Shown: in pieces, positions 8,322-16,011 of the stretch
Numbering within the stretch: the stretch's first letter is position 1
Layout of the letters: the number at the start of each line of letters is the position of its first letter
DNA from: an uncultured Moraxella sp.
GTDB taxonomy: Bacteria; Pseudomonadota; Gammaproteobacteria; Pseudomonadales; Moraxellaceae
NCBI GenBank assembly: GCA_937975585.1
Contig: CALJUC010000010.1
Location: forward strand, 1-27,159
Length of the DNA: 27,159 bases
Direction of reading: 5' to 3'
Made by a program: the position numbers and the translations under genes
Notes under the pieces: generated by a model
What the model saw: only the letters and a program-made list of their open reading frames with translations
Told to the model about the DNA's origin: nothing
Databases searched by the model: none

Positions 8322-9635
8322 ATGAGCCAAACTAACTACAAGCCTGACCCTAGCGCGCCAGAGGTTACCCAAGCCTTGGGCAACCACAATGATTATAAGA
8401 AATCTGCCCTCGTGCCGCCACACGGCAGCCCGGTGCTCAAAGAAAAACTCTTGACCGGCGAAGCACTTGCCATTGCCCAAGCCGAAGCTGCTCGCTTACC
8501 ACAAGTACGTATCAGCTCACGCGAAGCGGGCGATTTGATTATGCTTGGTATCGGTGGCTTTACCCCACTCGATGGTTTTATGAACCAAGCCGATTGGCAA
8601 GCGGTGTGCGACCATATGCACCTAGCCACAGGCGTTAACGCGGGCGTGTTTTTCCCGATTCCGATTACCTTATCAACTGATCAAGCGACTGCGGATAGCT
8701 TAACCATCGGTGATAAAGTCGCTTTGGTGTTTCACGACAATGGTAACGATGAGATTCGCGGTATTTTAACCCTAAGCGAAAAATACACGATTGATAAAGC
8801 CCACGAGTGCCAAACCGTATTTAGCACCACCGATATCGAACACCCCGGTGTTGCGATGGTCATAGCACAAGGCGATGTCAATTTGGCCGGTGAGGTGGTG
8901 GTATTAAGCGAAGGCGATTTCCGTGAAAAGTACGGTGATATCTATCTGACCCCAGCCGAAACGCGCGAAATCTTTGCGCAAAAAGGCTGGTCAACGGTAG
9001 CCGCATTCCAAACGCGCAACCCAATGCACCGCTCACATGAATATTTGGCAAAAATCGCGGTTGAAATCTGTGATGGCGTATTGATTCATTCATTATTAGG
9101 CGCATTAAAGCCGGGTGATATCCCTGCCGATGTTCGCCAAGAAGCTATTGGGACGCTCATCGATAATTATTTCCGTAAAGACACCGTAATTCAAGCGGGC
9201 TATCCGTTGGATATGCGTTATGCAGGCCCTCGTGAAGCCTTATTACACGCACTGTTTCGCCAAAACTACGGCTGTAGTCATCTTATCGTTGGGCGTGACC
9301 ATGCCGGTGTCGGTGATTATTACGGCGCGTTTGATGCGCAGCATATTTTTGACACATTGCAAGACCATGACTTGGTCACCAAACCGCTAAAAATCGACTG
9401 GACATTTTGGTGCGATGCTTGTGAAGCCATGGCCTCGACCAAAACTTGTCCCCACGATGCCCAATACCACGTCAAGGTATCTGGCACGAAATTGCGTAAA
9501 GCGCTTTCAGAGGGTGAATATGTACCGGATAACTTTAGCCGTCCTGAAGTATTATCTGTTTTACGCCGTTATTATGAAGGTTTGGCTGAGCATGAAAAGC
9601 ATAAAGTCGAGTTAAAAGGCCATTCAGCCAGTTAA
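8322..9635 (+). CDS. sat: Sulfate adenylyltransferase (ATP sulfurylase), single-chain type
   Basis: Catalyses ATP plus sulfate to adenosine 5'-phosphosulfate, the activation step of sulfate assimilation. At 437 residues it fits the single-chain ATP sulfurylase family, not the two-subunit CysD/CysN form. The nucleotide-binding and catalytic motif QTRNPMHRSH spans residues 230-239. Later come IVGRDHAGVGDYYGAFDA and the C-terminal VSGTKLRKALSEGE typical of the family. No APS kinase domain is fused to the C-terminus. The start ATG has AGGA upstream. It is divergent from cysI and followed by a strong terminator, so it is probably monocistronic. Confidence 0.95.
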   Translation: MSQTNYKPDPSAPEVTQALGNHNDYKKSALVPPHGSPVLKEKLLTGEALAIAQAEAARLPQVRISSREAGDLIMLGIGGFTPLDGFMNQADWQAVCDHMHLATGVNAGVFFPIPITLSTDQATADSLTIGDKVALVFHDNGNDEIRGILTLSEKYTIDKAHECQTVFSTTDIEHPGVAMVIAQGDVNLAGEVVVLSEGDFREKYGDIYLTPAETREIFAQKGWSTVAAFQTRNPMHRSHEYLAKIAVEICDGVLIHSLLGALKPGDIPADVRQEAIGTLIDNYFRKDTVIQAGYPLDMRYAGPREALLHALFRQNYGCSHLIVGRDHAGVGDYYGAFDAQHIFDTLQDHDLVTKPLKIDWTFWCDACEAMASTKTCPHDAQYHVKVSGTKLRKALSEGEYVPDNFSRPEVLSVLRRYYEGLAEHEKHKVELKGHSAS

Positions 9636-9972
9636 TTTGTTGGATATTCAAGCCATAAACCTTATATGAAATATCGTGTAGATAAAAGCAAACCTTATTT
9701 TGGTTTGCTTTTTTTATCGTTGATTTATATAGGCTAATCAACCAATGCTGATGGTTTATCCTTAGTCAAATGTTGCAAAATGTTGTATTTTAGCGAAAAA
9801 CCGTGAGTTTCTAAGCACCTTGCTTTGTGATTGCGTGATTTTTGGTTACTATAACGACATCTCACCGACTCTTTGGGTAAATCAGGTGAGCCACTAATTT
9901 GATTTGACAGCAAATTATATGCCGTCATTGATCTTGTATGATTTGATTTCTTCATTTGGCTAAGGCGTTTTT
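9636..9972. other. Intergenic region between sat and the M23 lipoprotein gene
   Basis: Beyond the sat terminator (9684-9715) I see no gene in this 337-bp stretch. A 73-codon open frame on the minus strand (9734-9955) has no ribosome-binding site and no recognisable sequence. TTTGACA at 9903-9909 could be a -35 element for the downstream lipoprotein gene, but no well-spaced -10 box follows. Confidence 0.5.
9684..9715 (+). terminator. Intrinsic terminator of sat
   Basis: An 11-bp perfect stem, AAAAGCAAACC (9684-9694) with GGTTTGCTTTT (9702-9712), closes a 7-base loop and runs into T's to 9715. It lies about 50 bp past the sat stop codon. Confidence 0.85.
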
Positions 9973-10833
9973 ATGAATTTGATGGACAATAAATCGATAG
10001 CAACCTCACCAATTGCAATACTAACTGCAACCATGACAACACCTGTCACCCTAATGCCACGTCAAGGCTACCTACGCAAAGGACTATGGATTGCAATGGC
10101 AGTGACGGCTATTGCGCTCACTGCGTGTTCTACGACGCCGCCTATGAGCTCAACGACGCCACAGCGTCCTGTCTATGTCAATGGTGTGCCGAGTTTTCAT
10201 ATTGTGCGCAGTGGCGACACGGTGAGCAAAATTGCCACACGTTATCGTTTGGACTATCGCCAAATTGGTGCTTTAAATGGCTTAGATAGCAACTATACGA
10301 TTCATGTGGGTCAACGCTTATTATTGTTACCTCGCAGCCAAGTTAATCAAGCGACTCGAGCTATCACGCCGTCACGACAAACCAACACACCGGTTTATCA
10401 GACGACACGCCCACCCGTCTATCAAGCCCCTTCTTACCAAGCGCCTGCCCCTATCGTCACCGGCTCACAGCAAAACTGGTTGCGTCCTGTCAACGGTAAC
10501 TTGGTACGTTCATTTAACCAATCTGGCGGTGTGATGGGTAACTGGTATAGCAGTAGTCAAGGCGCGCCAGTTATGGCAAGTCAATCGGGTACCGTCATGT
10601 ATGTGGGTAGCGACTTACCAGAATATGGCAAATTAGTGCTTATCCAACACAGCAACGACCTGATTACCGCTTACGCGCATCTTAATAGCTTTAATGTCCA
10701 AGAAAAACAAACGGTTCAAGCCGGTCAACAAATTGGTACCGTGGGTTATGTATCAAGCCTAAATCAACCGGCGCTTGAGTTCCAAGTGCGTTTGCGCGGT
10801 ACACCGGTTAACCCAAGCAACTATATTCGTTAA
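9973..10833 (+). CDS. NlpD-like lipoprotein with LysM and degenerate M23 (LytM) domain
   Basis: A 286-residue envelope protein. A hydrophobic segment (about 38-51) ends in a lipobox, LTAC, with Cys52 as the likely lipidated residue, after an unusually long N-terminal stretch. A LysM peptidoglycan-binding domain spans about 75-119, a Gln/Thr/Pro linker follows, and an M23 fold covers about 165-286. The zinc ligands of active M23 enzymes are mostly missing: the first His and Asp are absent, and the final HLHFE-type motif is LEFQV. This pattern is known from NlpD and EnvC, which activate amidases instead of cutting peptidoglycan themselves. I infer an amidase-activator role in cell separation. 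The usual neighbours of nlpD (surE, pcm, rpoS) are absent here, so I give no symbol. AAGG lies 8 bases before the chosen ATG; internal Met21 and Met28 are alternatives. Confidence 0.88.
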   Translation: MNLMDNKSIATSPIAILTATMTTPVTLMPRQGYLRKGLWIAMAVTAIALTACSTTPPMSSTTPQRPVYVNGVPSFHIVRSGDTVSKIATRYRLDYRQIGALNGLDSNYTIHVGQRLLLLPRSQVNQATRAITPSRQTNTPVYQTTRPPVYQAPSYQAPAPIVTGSQQNWLRPVNGNLVRSFNQSGGVMGNWYSSSQGAPVMASQSGTVMYVGSDLPEYGKLVLIQHSNDLITAYAHLNSFNVQEKQTVQAGQQIGTVGYVSSLNQPALEFQVRLRGTPVNPSNYIR

Positions 10834-10863
10834 ATTGGATTCGTTAAATTAGATTCGCTAAAT
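10822..10863 (+). repeat. Three tandem 14-bp units across a stop codon
   Basis: Units start at 10822, 10836 and 10850 and share the core ATTCG(T/C)TAAAT. The first contains the last codons and the TAA stop of the lipoprotein gene. The third overlaps a GATTCGC/GCGAATC inverted repeat. Confidence 0.7.
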
Positions 10864-10941
10864 CCGCGAATCAATTCGTCAACTGAATTGCTTTCGTCGT
10901 TGTGTCATAATAAAGTTTTCTTATAAAAAGCTTTCTCATAA

Positions 10942-10969
10942 AAAAACCTGCCCAATTCGGCAGGTTTTT
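10942..10969. terminator. Bidirectional intrinsic terminator
   Basis: A perfect 11-bp stem, AAAAACCTGCC (10942-10952) with GGCAGGTTTTT (10959-10969), with T-runs on both strands. It sits between the converging lipoprotein and alcohol dehydrogenase genes and can serve both. Confidence 0.9.
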
Positions 10970-10999
10970 CTTATCGCGCGTTTTCTTATATACCTTGCT

Positions 11000-12181
11000 C
11001 TAATAAGCCGCTTTTAATAACGCCATGATATCTTGTCGACTGGCTTCAACTGGGTTAAAAATAATCGAACCATCATCCAGTGCCTTATCTGCAATCGCCA
11101 CAAAATCTCCCTCACTGACGCGTTCGGTTTCTGACAAACTTCGAGCCAACCCGGTACGTTGTTGTAATTGTTGTTGCAGGCTTTCGATAGACGCAATGAC
11201 TTTTTGCGCGCGCTGATTCATTGGGGTCGCAGCATATACCTCGCTACCCGCTAACGGTAATAATAACTCACCAATACGCTCACCGACCATGCCTAGATTA
11301 TAACGTAGCACATGCGGTAAAAAAATGTTCATACATTGACCATGCGGCAAGTGTGCGACGGCACCGGTGGCATGACCTAGGCTATGTACCAGTCCCACCA
11401 TCGAGTTAGAAAAGGCAATGCCCGCCATGGTCGAGGCTTGGGCAAGCGCTAACCGCGCTTGGCTATCGCTTGGATTGTCCAACACGGTCAGTAAGTTGGT
11501 GCTGATTTTTTGAATCGCGGCAACGGCATACGCATCGGACAATGGGTTATGTGCAAGTCCGGTATAAGCCTCAATGGCATGGGTCATCGCATCCATGGCG
11601 GTCATGGCCGTAATCTTTGGTGGTAGACTTAATGTCATACGTGGGTCAAGGACGGCCACATTCGGCAATAAATAGTACGATGAAAACGCCACCTTGGTAT
11701 GGGTAATATCATCACTAATTACCGCAACACTGGTGACCTCAGAACCGGTTCCAGCCGTGGTCGGTACGATGATTAATGGTTTTAACGGGTGGGTCAGCTT
11801 GTGTGAGCCAGAAAATCGCATCAAATCATCGGCTTCATGGGTGACCAAGATATTGACCGCCTTTGCCGTATCAATCACCGACCCCCCACCCACGGCAATA
11901 ATCGCATCACAACCATATTCACGGTATTTGGCGGCAACTTGCTTGACCGTGCTAAAACTCGAATCTGGGGGGACATCACTATACTCAAGCGCGATATTGA
12001 CCCCTCCCTCATTTAATGCCTGCGTTAACGGTGCCAGTACATTTGCCGACTTCACCCCATTGTCAGTTAATAACAAAGGTCGCGACGCATTGAGTTGGGT
12101 GAGTTCAAATGGCAAATGCGCCAAAGCGGCAAGCCCTGCTAAGATTTTGACCGGGCAAAAAAACTCATAATACTGACTCAT
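11000..12181 (-). CDS. Iron-containing alcohol dehydrogenase (group III)
   Basis: A 393-residue NAD(P)-dependent alcohol dehydrogenase of the Fe-ADH family. The dinucleotide-binding loop is AVGGGSVIDTAKA. The metal ligands predicted by comparison with lactaldehyde reductase FucO are Asp197 and His201 (in MDAMTHAIEAYT), His266 (in LVHSLGH) and His280 (in LPHG); all are present, so the enzyme should be active. The second signature PTTAGTGSEVTSVAV is also intact. Substrate cannot be read from sequence; short-chain primary alcohols or aldehydes are usual. Its ATG overlaps the stop of the upstream gene by 4 bp (12178-12181), so the pair is translationally coupled. A shared bidirectional terminator follows it. 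Confidence 0.92.
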   Translation of the reverse strand: MSQYYEFFCPVKILAGLAALAHLPFELTQLNASRPLLLTDNGVKSANVLAPLTQALNEGGVNIALEYSDVPPDSSFSTVKQVAAKYREYGCDAIIAVGGGSVIDTAKAVNILVTHEADDLMRFSGSHKLTHPLKPLIIVPTTAGTGSEVTSVAVISDDITHTKVAFSSYYLLPNVAVLDPRMTLSLPPKITAMTAMDAMTHAIEAYTGLAHNPLSDAYAVAAIQKISTNLLTVLDNPSDSQARLALAQASTMAGIAFSNSMVGLVHSLGHATGAVAHLPHGQCMNIFLPHVLRYNLGMVGERIGELLLPLAGSEVYAATPMNQRAQKVIASIESLQQQLQQRTGLARSLSETERVSEGDFVAIADKALDDGSIIFNPVEASRQDIMALLKAAY

Positions 12182-12816
12182 ACTATTCTCCGTGGGGCTT
12201 GGCGGGAAAATAGCTGGCGAGTCATCTGTTTTACGACTGCCAAATAAATCGGGCGGGCTTGGCGTAATTTTTGGCTTAAAGAAAGTTTGGGATAGCGTTT
12301 AATCGCGCGCATCGCTAATGCTTTGGGTAAAATCACGGCTTCAAGCTGATTGAGTAAGCGCACAAAGCGCACGGCATACGCCAAGTCGCCATCGGCTATC
12401 ATGCGGTCATTGGCAAAGGCTTGTGTGGTACTTTCCTGAAAGCTAAACACCAAAAACGCCATGGCAATATGTTTGAACTGCAGCGACAAATTGGGCGTTG
12501 TCGTATCATCCGATTGAATGAACTGACGTATACCATCAACATCACTGACTTGTAAGGTAAAGCCAAGCCGCTTGTCGCCACAATCAGGCAATACACTTAA
12601 GCGTATCCTAAACCCTTCTGGATACCCTCGAAGTTCATCTTGCATAATAGGGTCGCGCTGACTGGCCGTGACGAGCGCTTGGGCAATCACTCCAAGCATA
12701 AGGCTCACATAGGCGATTTTTTGATTAGGCATTAAGCGGTTGGCGTGGCTTAGCAAACTTGCCAAACCCGTTTGGCGTTGCTCGCACAACTGGCCTGCCG
12801 AATGTGTTGACGGCAT
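12178..12816 (-). CDS. Uncharacterised protein, weakly SCP2-like, coupled to alcohol dehydrogenase
   Basis: 212 residues, no signal peptide or convincing membrane segment. AAAGGA lies 7 bases before the ATG. I do not recognise it firmly. The middle part (about 68-155) looks like a strand-rich fold ending in amphipathic helices, and the segment MIADGDLAYAVRFVRLLNQL is loosely reminiscent of sterol-carrier-protein-2 (SCP2)-like lipid-binding domains. The C-terminus is strongly basic. The 4-bp overlap with the alcohol dehydrogenase gene suggests a shared pathway, perhaps handling of a hydrophobic alcohol or aldehyde, but that is inference. It is reliable as a gene; the function is open. Confidence 0.75.
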   Translation of the reverse strand: MPSTHSAGQLCEQRQTGLASLLSHANRLMPNQKIAYVSLMLGVIAQALVTASQRDPIMQDELRGYPEGFRIRLSVLPDCGDKRLGFTLQVSDVDGIRQFIQSDDTTTPNLSLQFKHIAMAFLVFSFQESTTQAFANDRMIADGDLAYAVRFVRLLNQLEAVILPKALAMRAIKRYPKLSLSQKLRQARPIYLAVVKQMTRQLFSRQAPRRIV

Positions 12817-12964
12817 GGTAAGTCCTTTTACGTTATGGTTATTATGATAGTTTATCTTATCGTATCAGTGTAGCATACCTCATATGGACGCAGGCTTTAC
12901 CAAGCTTAGACGCAGCGTTCACACCACGTCTTTTCACCCAATCTCCTTTTACCTAGGTAGCGGT

Positions 12965-14083
12965 TTAACCGTTTGATTTTGCATCCATATCATTGGCATA
13001 GCACAATGCTTGGTACAAACTATCTGGACTTGCCTTACCGGTACCTGCCAAGTCTAACGCGGTGCCATGATCCACGGATGTACGGATGTACGGTAGTCCC
13101 AATGTGATATTAACTGTTTCACCAAAACCATGAGATTTTAGCGGTGCTAGCCCTTGGTCATGGTACATGGCGATAATGGCATCGCAGTCTTTGACATACT
13201 TTGGCGTAAACAACGTATCAGCCGGTAGCGCCAAGCTAATATCAATACCCTTATCCCGATAGGTTTGTAATACTGGATTGATAATCTCCATTTCCTCATG
13301 ACCGAGATGCCCCGACTCGCCCGCGTGCGGATTGAGGCCACACACCAAGATTTTTGGCTGCGCTAAACCGAATTTACCCTGTAAATCGCTTAAAACGATG
13401 TCAACGGTATGCTGTACTTCCTCTTTGGTAATCGCATCCGCGACCGCGCGTAAGGGTAAATGGGTCGTGACCAATGCCACTTTCATAGTTGCATTAGCGA
13501 GCATCATCACGACCTTTTCCAAGCCAGATTGCGCCATAAAATACTCGGTATGCCCCATAAACTCGGGCGCAATCTGCATAATCACCGATTTTTGTAATGG
13601 CGCGGTGACAATCGCTGCGACTTTGCCACTGTGCGCCAGCTCGTGCGCGAGCTGTAACTGGGTAAGCACCATTTGGGCATTTTCCCCATCTAGCTGCCCA
13701 GCCACAACTGGATTTGCGGTCGGAATATCTACCACATTTAATTGAAAAGGTTGACTGGCTTGGCTCGCAAGGTTTTTTAAAATTTCTGGTTGATTGATGT
13801 CGTTTAAACTAAGGCTTTGAAAAGTTAAAGGTTGGGTTGATTTATCTTTGCTTAGGCTATTTTGGTTCAGCTGATGATAGCGTTCCTTTAACGCTGCCAT
13901 ATTTGCCAAGACAAGAATTGGCTGGTTAAAATCTGCCAATCTGCCTTGTTCCGCTAGCATAATGACGATATCCATGCCAATGCCTGCCGGTTCGCCCGTG
14001 GTAATTAGTAACGGTAATTGGGTAGTATTTTCTTCTTTGCTTAGGCTATTTTGGGGTAAATATGTTTGTATGACTGATGACAT
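12965..14083 (-). CDS. pdxA: 4-hydroxythreonine-4-phosphate dehydrogenase
   Basis: Catalyses the NAD-dependent oxidation of 4-phosphohydroxy-L-threonine in pyridoxal phosphate biosynthesis. Family motifs are intact: TTGEPAGIGMDI near the N-terminus, then the metal-binding histidines in GHTEYFMAQ, GLNPHAGESGHLG and MYHDQGLAPLK, and the C-terminal TSVDHGTALDLAGTG. At 372 residues it is about 40 longer than the usual 330. The extra length is an N-terminal lead of about 25 residues and an insert near residues 73-87. Both extra segments carry the same NSLSK peptide, encoded by identical 21-bp DNA at 13845-13865 and 14034-14054. AAGGA 7 bases before the ATG at 14083 supports the long start. Confidence 0.95.
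   Translation of the reverse strand: MSSVIQTYLPQNSLSKEENTTQLPLLITTGEPAGIGMDIVIMLAEQGRLADFNQPILVLANMAALKERYHQLNQNSLSKDKSTQPLTFQSLSLNDINQPEILKNLASQASQPFQLNVVDIPTANPVVAGQLDGENAQMVLTQLQLAHELAHSGKVAAIVTAPLQKSVIMQIAPEFMGHTEYFMAQSGLEKVVMMLANATMKVALVTTHLPLRAVADAITKEEVQHTVDIVLSDLQGKFGLAQPKILVCGLNPHAGESGHLGHEEMEIINPVLQTYRDKGIDISLALPADTLFTPKYVKDCDAIIAMYHDQGLAPLKSHGFGETVNITLGLPYIRTSVDHGTALDLAGTGKASPDSLYQALCYANDMDAKSNG
13845..14054 (-). repeat. Pair of identical 21-bp direct repeats inside pdxA
   Basis: Positions 13845-13865 and 14034-14054 are identical (plus strand begins TCTTTGCTTAGG and ends ATTTTGG). They are in the same frame and encode QNSLSK followed by Asp or Glu. The flanking bases differ. Both fall in parts of PdxA that exceed the usual family length. 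Confidence 0.8.
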
Positions 14084-14166
14084 TATGATTCCTTATGGCT
14101 AACCTAGTTTTTAAATCTATGATGCGGTGATTATGCGCTTGCGACAAAACTTCCCGTTATAAAAAA

Positions 14167-14194
14167 ACCCTATTAAACATCAGTTTAACAGGGT
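14167..14194 (-). terminator. Intrinsic terminator of the bacterioferritin genes
   Basis: A 12-bp stem with one mismatch (14167-14178 with 14183-14194) and a 4-base loop. On the minus strand it is followed by seven T's. It lies 30 bp past the end of the second bacterioferritin gene. Confidence 0.8.
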
Positions 14195-14223
14195 CTTAAA
14201 TAGAATAAAATGTGCGTCGTCTT

Positions 14224-14694
14224 CTAGTCTTCTAGCAAACTTTGGGTGTATTTCTCAATCCCCATCCGCTCAATCAATTCTTGCTGGGTTTCTAGCCAGT
14301 CGATATGCTCTTCACTGCCATCTTTTAGCTTGACCAACAGCGCACGCGATACAAAATCCGTTTGCGCTTCGCAGATAGCAATACCCGCTTTTAACACGTC
14401 GGTTTTTTGGCGTTCAAGGCGCAAATCACAATCCAACACTTCGGCCACATTTTCGCCAATCAATAACTTACCCAGTTCTTGCAAATTAGGCAGACCATCG
14501 AGTAGCAAAATACGCTCAATTAAATCATCTGCCCATTTCATTTCATGGATAGATTGGTGATATAGCTTGTCATTAAGTTCATGTAAGCCCCAGTTTTTGG
14601 CAATTCGCGCATGCAAAAAATACTGATTAATGGCAATCAGGGCTTGTCCCAAGGCTTGGTTTAAGGCGCGAATGACTTGTTTATCTGCTTGCAT
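14224..14694 (-). CDS. bfr: Bacterioferritin subunit, haem-binding type with incomplete ferroxidase site
   Basis: A 156-residue four-helix ferritin-like subunit of the 24-mer iron store. In E. coli Bfr numbering the haem ligand Met52 is present (HEMKWADDL), but the di-iron centre is broken: position 18 is Ala instead of Glu, position 54 is Trp instead of His, and position 127 is Ser. Glu51, Glu94 and His130 remain. This subunit should bind haem between dimers but not oxidise iron well alone. The gene lies 12 bp after the other bacterioferritin gene, which has the opposite pattern. Mixed bacterioferritins with specialised subunits are known in Neisseria and Pseudomonas. Iron regulation is likely. 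Confidence 0.93.
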   Translation of the reverse strand: MQADKQVIRALNQALGQALIAINQYFLHARIAKNWGLHELNDKLYHQSIHEMKWADDLIERILLLDGLPNLQELGKLLIGENVAEVLDCDLRLERQKTDVLKAGIAICEAQTDFVSRALLVKLKDGSEEHIDWLETQQELIERMGIEKYTQSLLED

Positions 14695-14706
14695 CGTTGT
14701 GCGTCC

Positions 14707-15186
14707 TTATTCGTCTACATCGCCAAGTTGTGATTGTAGGTAGTTTTGTAAGCCAATCATCTCAATCAAGCGTAACTGCTGTTCTAGCCAGTGCGCGTGG
14801 TCTTCTTCGGTATCGATGAGTTGCTCAAGTAGGATTTCACGCGTTACATAGTCTTGTTCTTTTTCGCACAGGGCAATGCCGTCTTTTAGATGTTGGCGTA
14901 CTTTGTACTCAAGCTCAAGGTCGGCTTTTAGCATACTTGGCACATCGTCACCGACATTAATCGCTTCAACACGCATATTAGGCTTGCCTTCAAGCATCAA
15001 AATACGATTAATCAACTTGCGGGCATGATCGGTTTCTTCGTCCATCTCATGGTGCATGCGCGCGTGGAGCTTAAGATAGTGCCATTCATGGTACATCTGA
15101 GCATGAATAAAATACTGATCACGGGCAGCAAGCTCGCCTGCCAGTAAAAAGTTCAAATAATCAACAACTTGCGGACTACCTTTCAT
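14707..15186 (-). CDS. bfr: Bacterioferritin subunit, ferroxidase type lacking the haem methionine
   Basis: A 159-residue bacterioferritin subunit. The ferroxidase ligands are all present: Glu18, Glu51, His54, Glu94, and Glu128/His131 (one position later than in E. coli Bfr). The haem-axial Met52 is replaced by Thr (DEETDHARKL). The frame is open to 15210, but the ATG at 15186 has AGGGGAG 6 bases upstream and gives the conserved family start MKGSPQVV, so I place the start there. It is the first gene of a two-gene unit, 12 bp before the haem-type subunit. Together they should form one shell with separate oxidation and haem sites. Confidence 0.93.
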   Translation of the reverse strand: MKGSPQVVDYLNFLLAGELAARDQYFIHAQMYHEWHYLKLHARMHHEMDEETDHARKLINRILMLEGKPNMRVEAINVGDDVPSMLKADLELEYKVRQHLKDGIALCEKEQDYVTREILLEQLIDTEEDHAHWLEQQLRLIEMIGLQNYLQSQLGDVDE

Positions 15187-15392
15187 ATGACACTCCCCTT
15201 TTATTATCATCGTTCGACTTAAGTTTGACGTTTGTTATGTGATTAGCTTATAACAAGGCTGATAAGGTTATCGTGACGATATATTATTGTGAATATTAAA
15301 TCGCCACACTTAATCATTGGCTATGCAATCGCTACCCGGCTAATCCCGCATACTAACGGTAATAAATAGCAATTTAGATAATAACGTAAAAA

Positions 15393-15419
15393 CCGAGGTA
15401 AGACAAATGCTTAACTCGG
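15393..15419 (-). terminator. Intrinsic terminator of bfd
   Basis: A 10-bp stem with one G-T pair (15393-15402 with 15410-15419) and a 7-base loop. On the minus strand it is followed by a T-run (15388-15392). It separates bfd from the bacterioferritin pair, so these are probably two transcripts. Confidence 0.75.
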
Positions 15420-15485
15420 CTTCTATTTCTCCACCCTACTATTTCTCAACGCATCTATACACTTGGGCTAAACACTTGGGCTAAA

Positions 15486-15686
15486 TTATGCGACTTCTTT
15501 ATATAGTCTTGGGTCAATCGTGCGAGTGGCAAAATCTGCCAAATACTGCTCTACCATTGGCTGACAGCCACCACAGCAAGTTGCGACATCCAATTCACTT
15601 TGTAAAGCTTCTAAGGTGTCATGGCCTTGGGCAATCGCTTGCTTGATTTGGGCTTCTTTTACCGCATTACAGATACATACGAACAT
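15486..15686 (-). CDS. bfd: Bacterioferritin-associated ferredoxin
   Basis: A 66-residue 2Fe-2S protein that reduces the ferric core of bacterioferritin and so releases stored iron. The cluster ligands are Cys4 and Cys6 (MFVCICNAV) and Cys38 and Cys41 (ATCCGGCQP); Cys37 is an additional cysteine. The frame is open to 15758, but GAGG at 15693-15696 places the start at the ATG at 15686, which gives the normal Bfd length. The open region upstream is promoter DNA with a Fur-box-like site, which fits induction under iron starvation. Bacterioferritin genes lie immediately downstream on the same strand. Confidence 0.93.
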   Translation of the reverse strand: MFVCICNAVKEAQIKQAIAQGHDTLEALQSELDVATCCGGCQPMVEQYLADFATRTIDPRLYKEVA

Positions 15687-16011
15687 CGTATACCTCAGGC
15701 TTAGTATCAATTGTTGTATGTTTATAATAATGATAATCGTTCTTATTTTCAAGCGCAATTAGACATTTAGCATTCTTTTTTATAAAAATTTTCCTTAAGC
15801 ATTTATACGTCTGTTTGTCTTAGAATTGCTACCAGTTACCTAGTTTTGGTAATTTAATGATTGTTTGACATATATTCGTCATTCGCGATGACTTATAATA
15901 CCGCTTCGCAATGGTGTTCAATATTGTGTTTTTCCATTCCTATCTTATTCGGCTCTTAACCATTGTATCCCAAGGTTATGAAGCATCAATCGCCATCTAG
16001 AGGTCTACTAT
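15687..16011. other. Divergent intergenic region between bfd and the phasin-like gene
   Basis: No gene is visible. The left end carries the bfd promoter with its Fur-box-like sequence. On the plus strand TTGACA (15865-15870) and TATAAT (15894-15899) are good single boxes, but they are 23 bp apart, too far for one sigma-70 promoter. AGAGG at about 15998-16002 is the probable ribosome-binding site of the phasin-like gene. Confidence 0.5.
15724..15758 (-). promoter_or_regulatory. bfd promoter with Fur-box-like operator
   Basis: On the minus strand TTGAAA (15747-15752) and TATTAT (15724-15729) are 17 bp apart. An alternative pair, TTGCGC/TATCAT, is also 17 bp apart. Bases 15726-15744 match 15 of 19 positions of the Fur consensus GATAATGATAATCATTATC and lie between and over the promoter boxes. 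Repression by Fur with iron is the expected mode. Confidence 0.7.

Noticed and set aside
9734..9955. 73-codon minus-strand open frame between sat and the lipoprotein gene
   Set aside because: No ribosome-binding site, no recognisable family, and it occupies the region expected to hold the promoter of the lipoprotein gene.
15193..15215. Possible Fur box just upstream of the first bacterioferritin gene
   Set aside because: Only about 10-11 of 19 bases match and the site overlaps the ribosome-binding region. Too weak to claim, unlike the bfd site.
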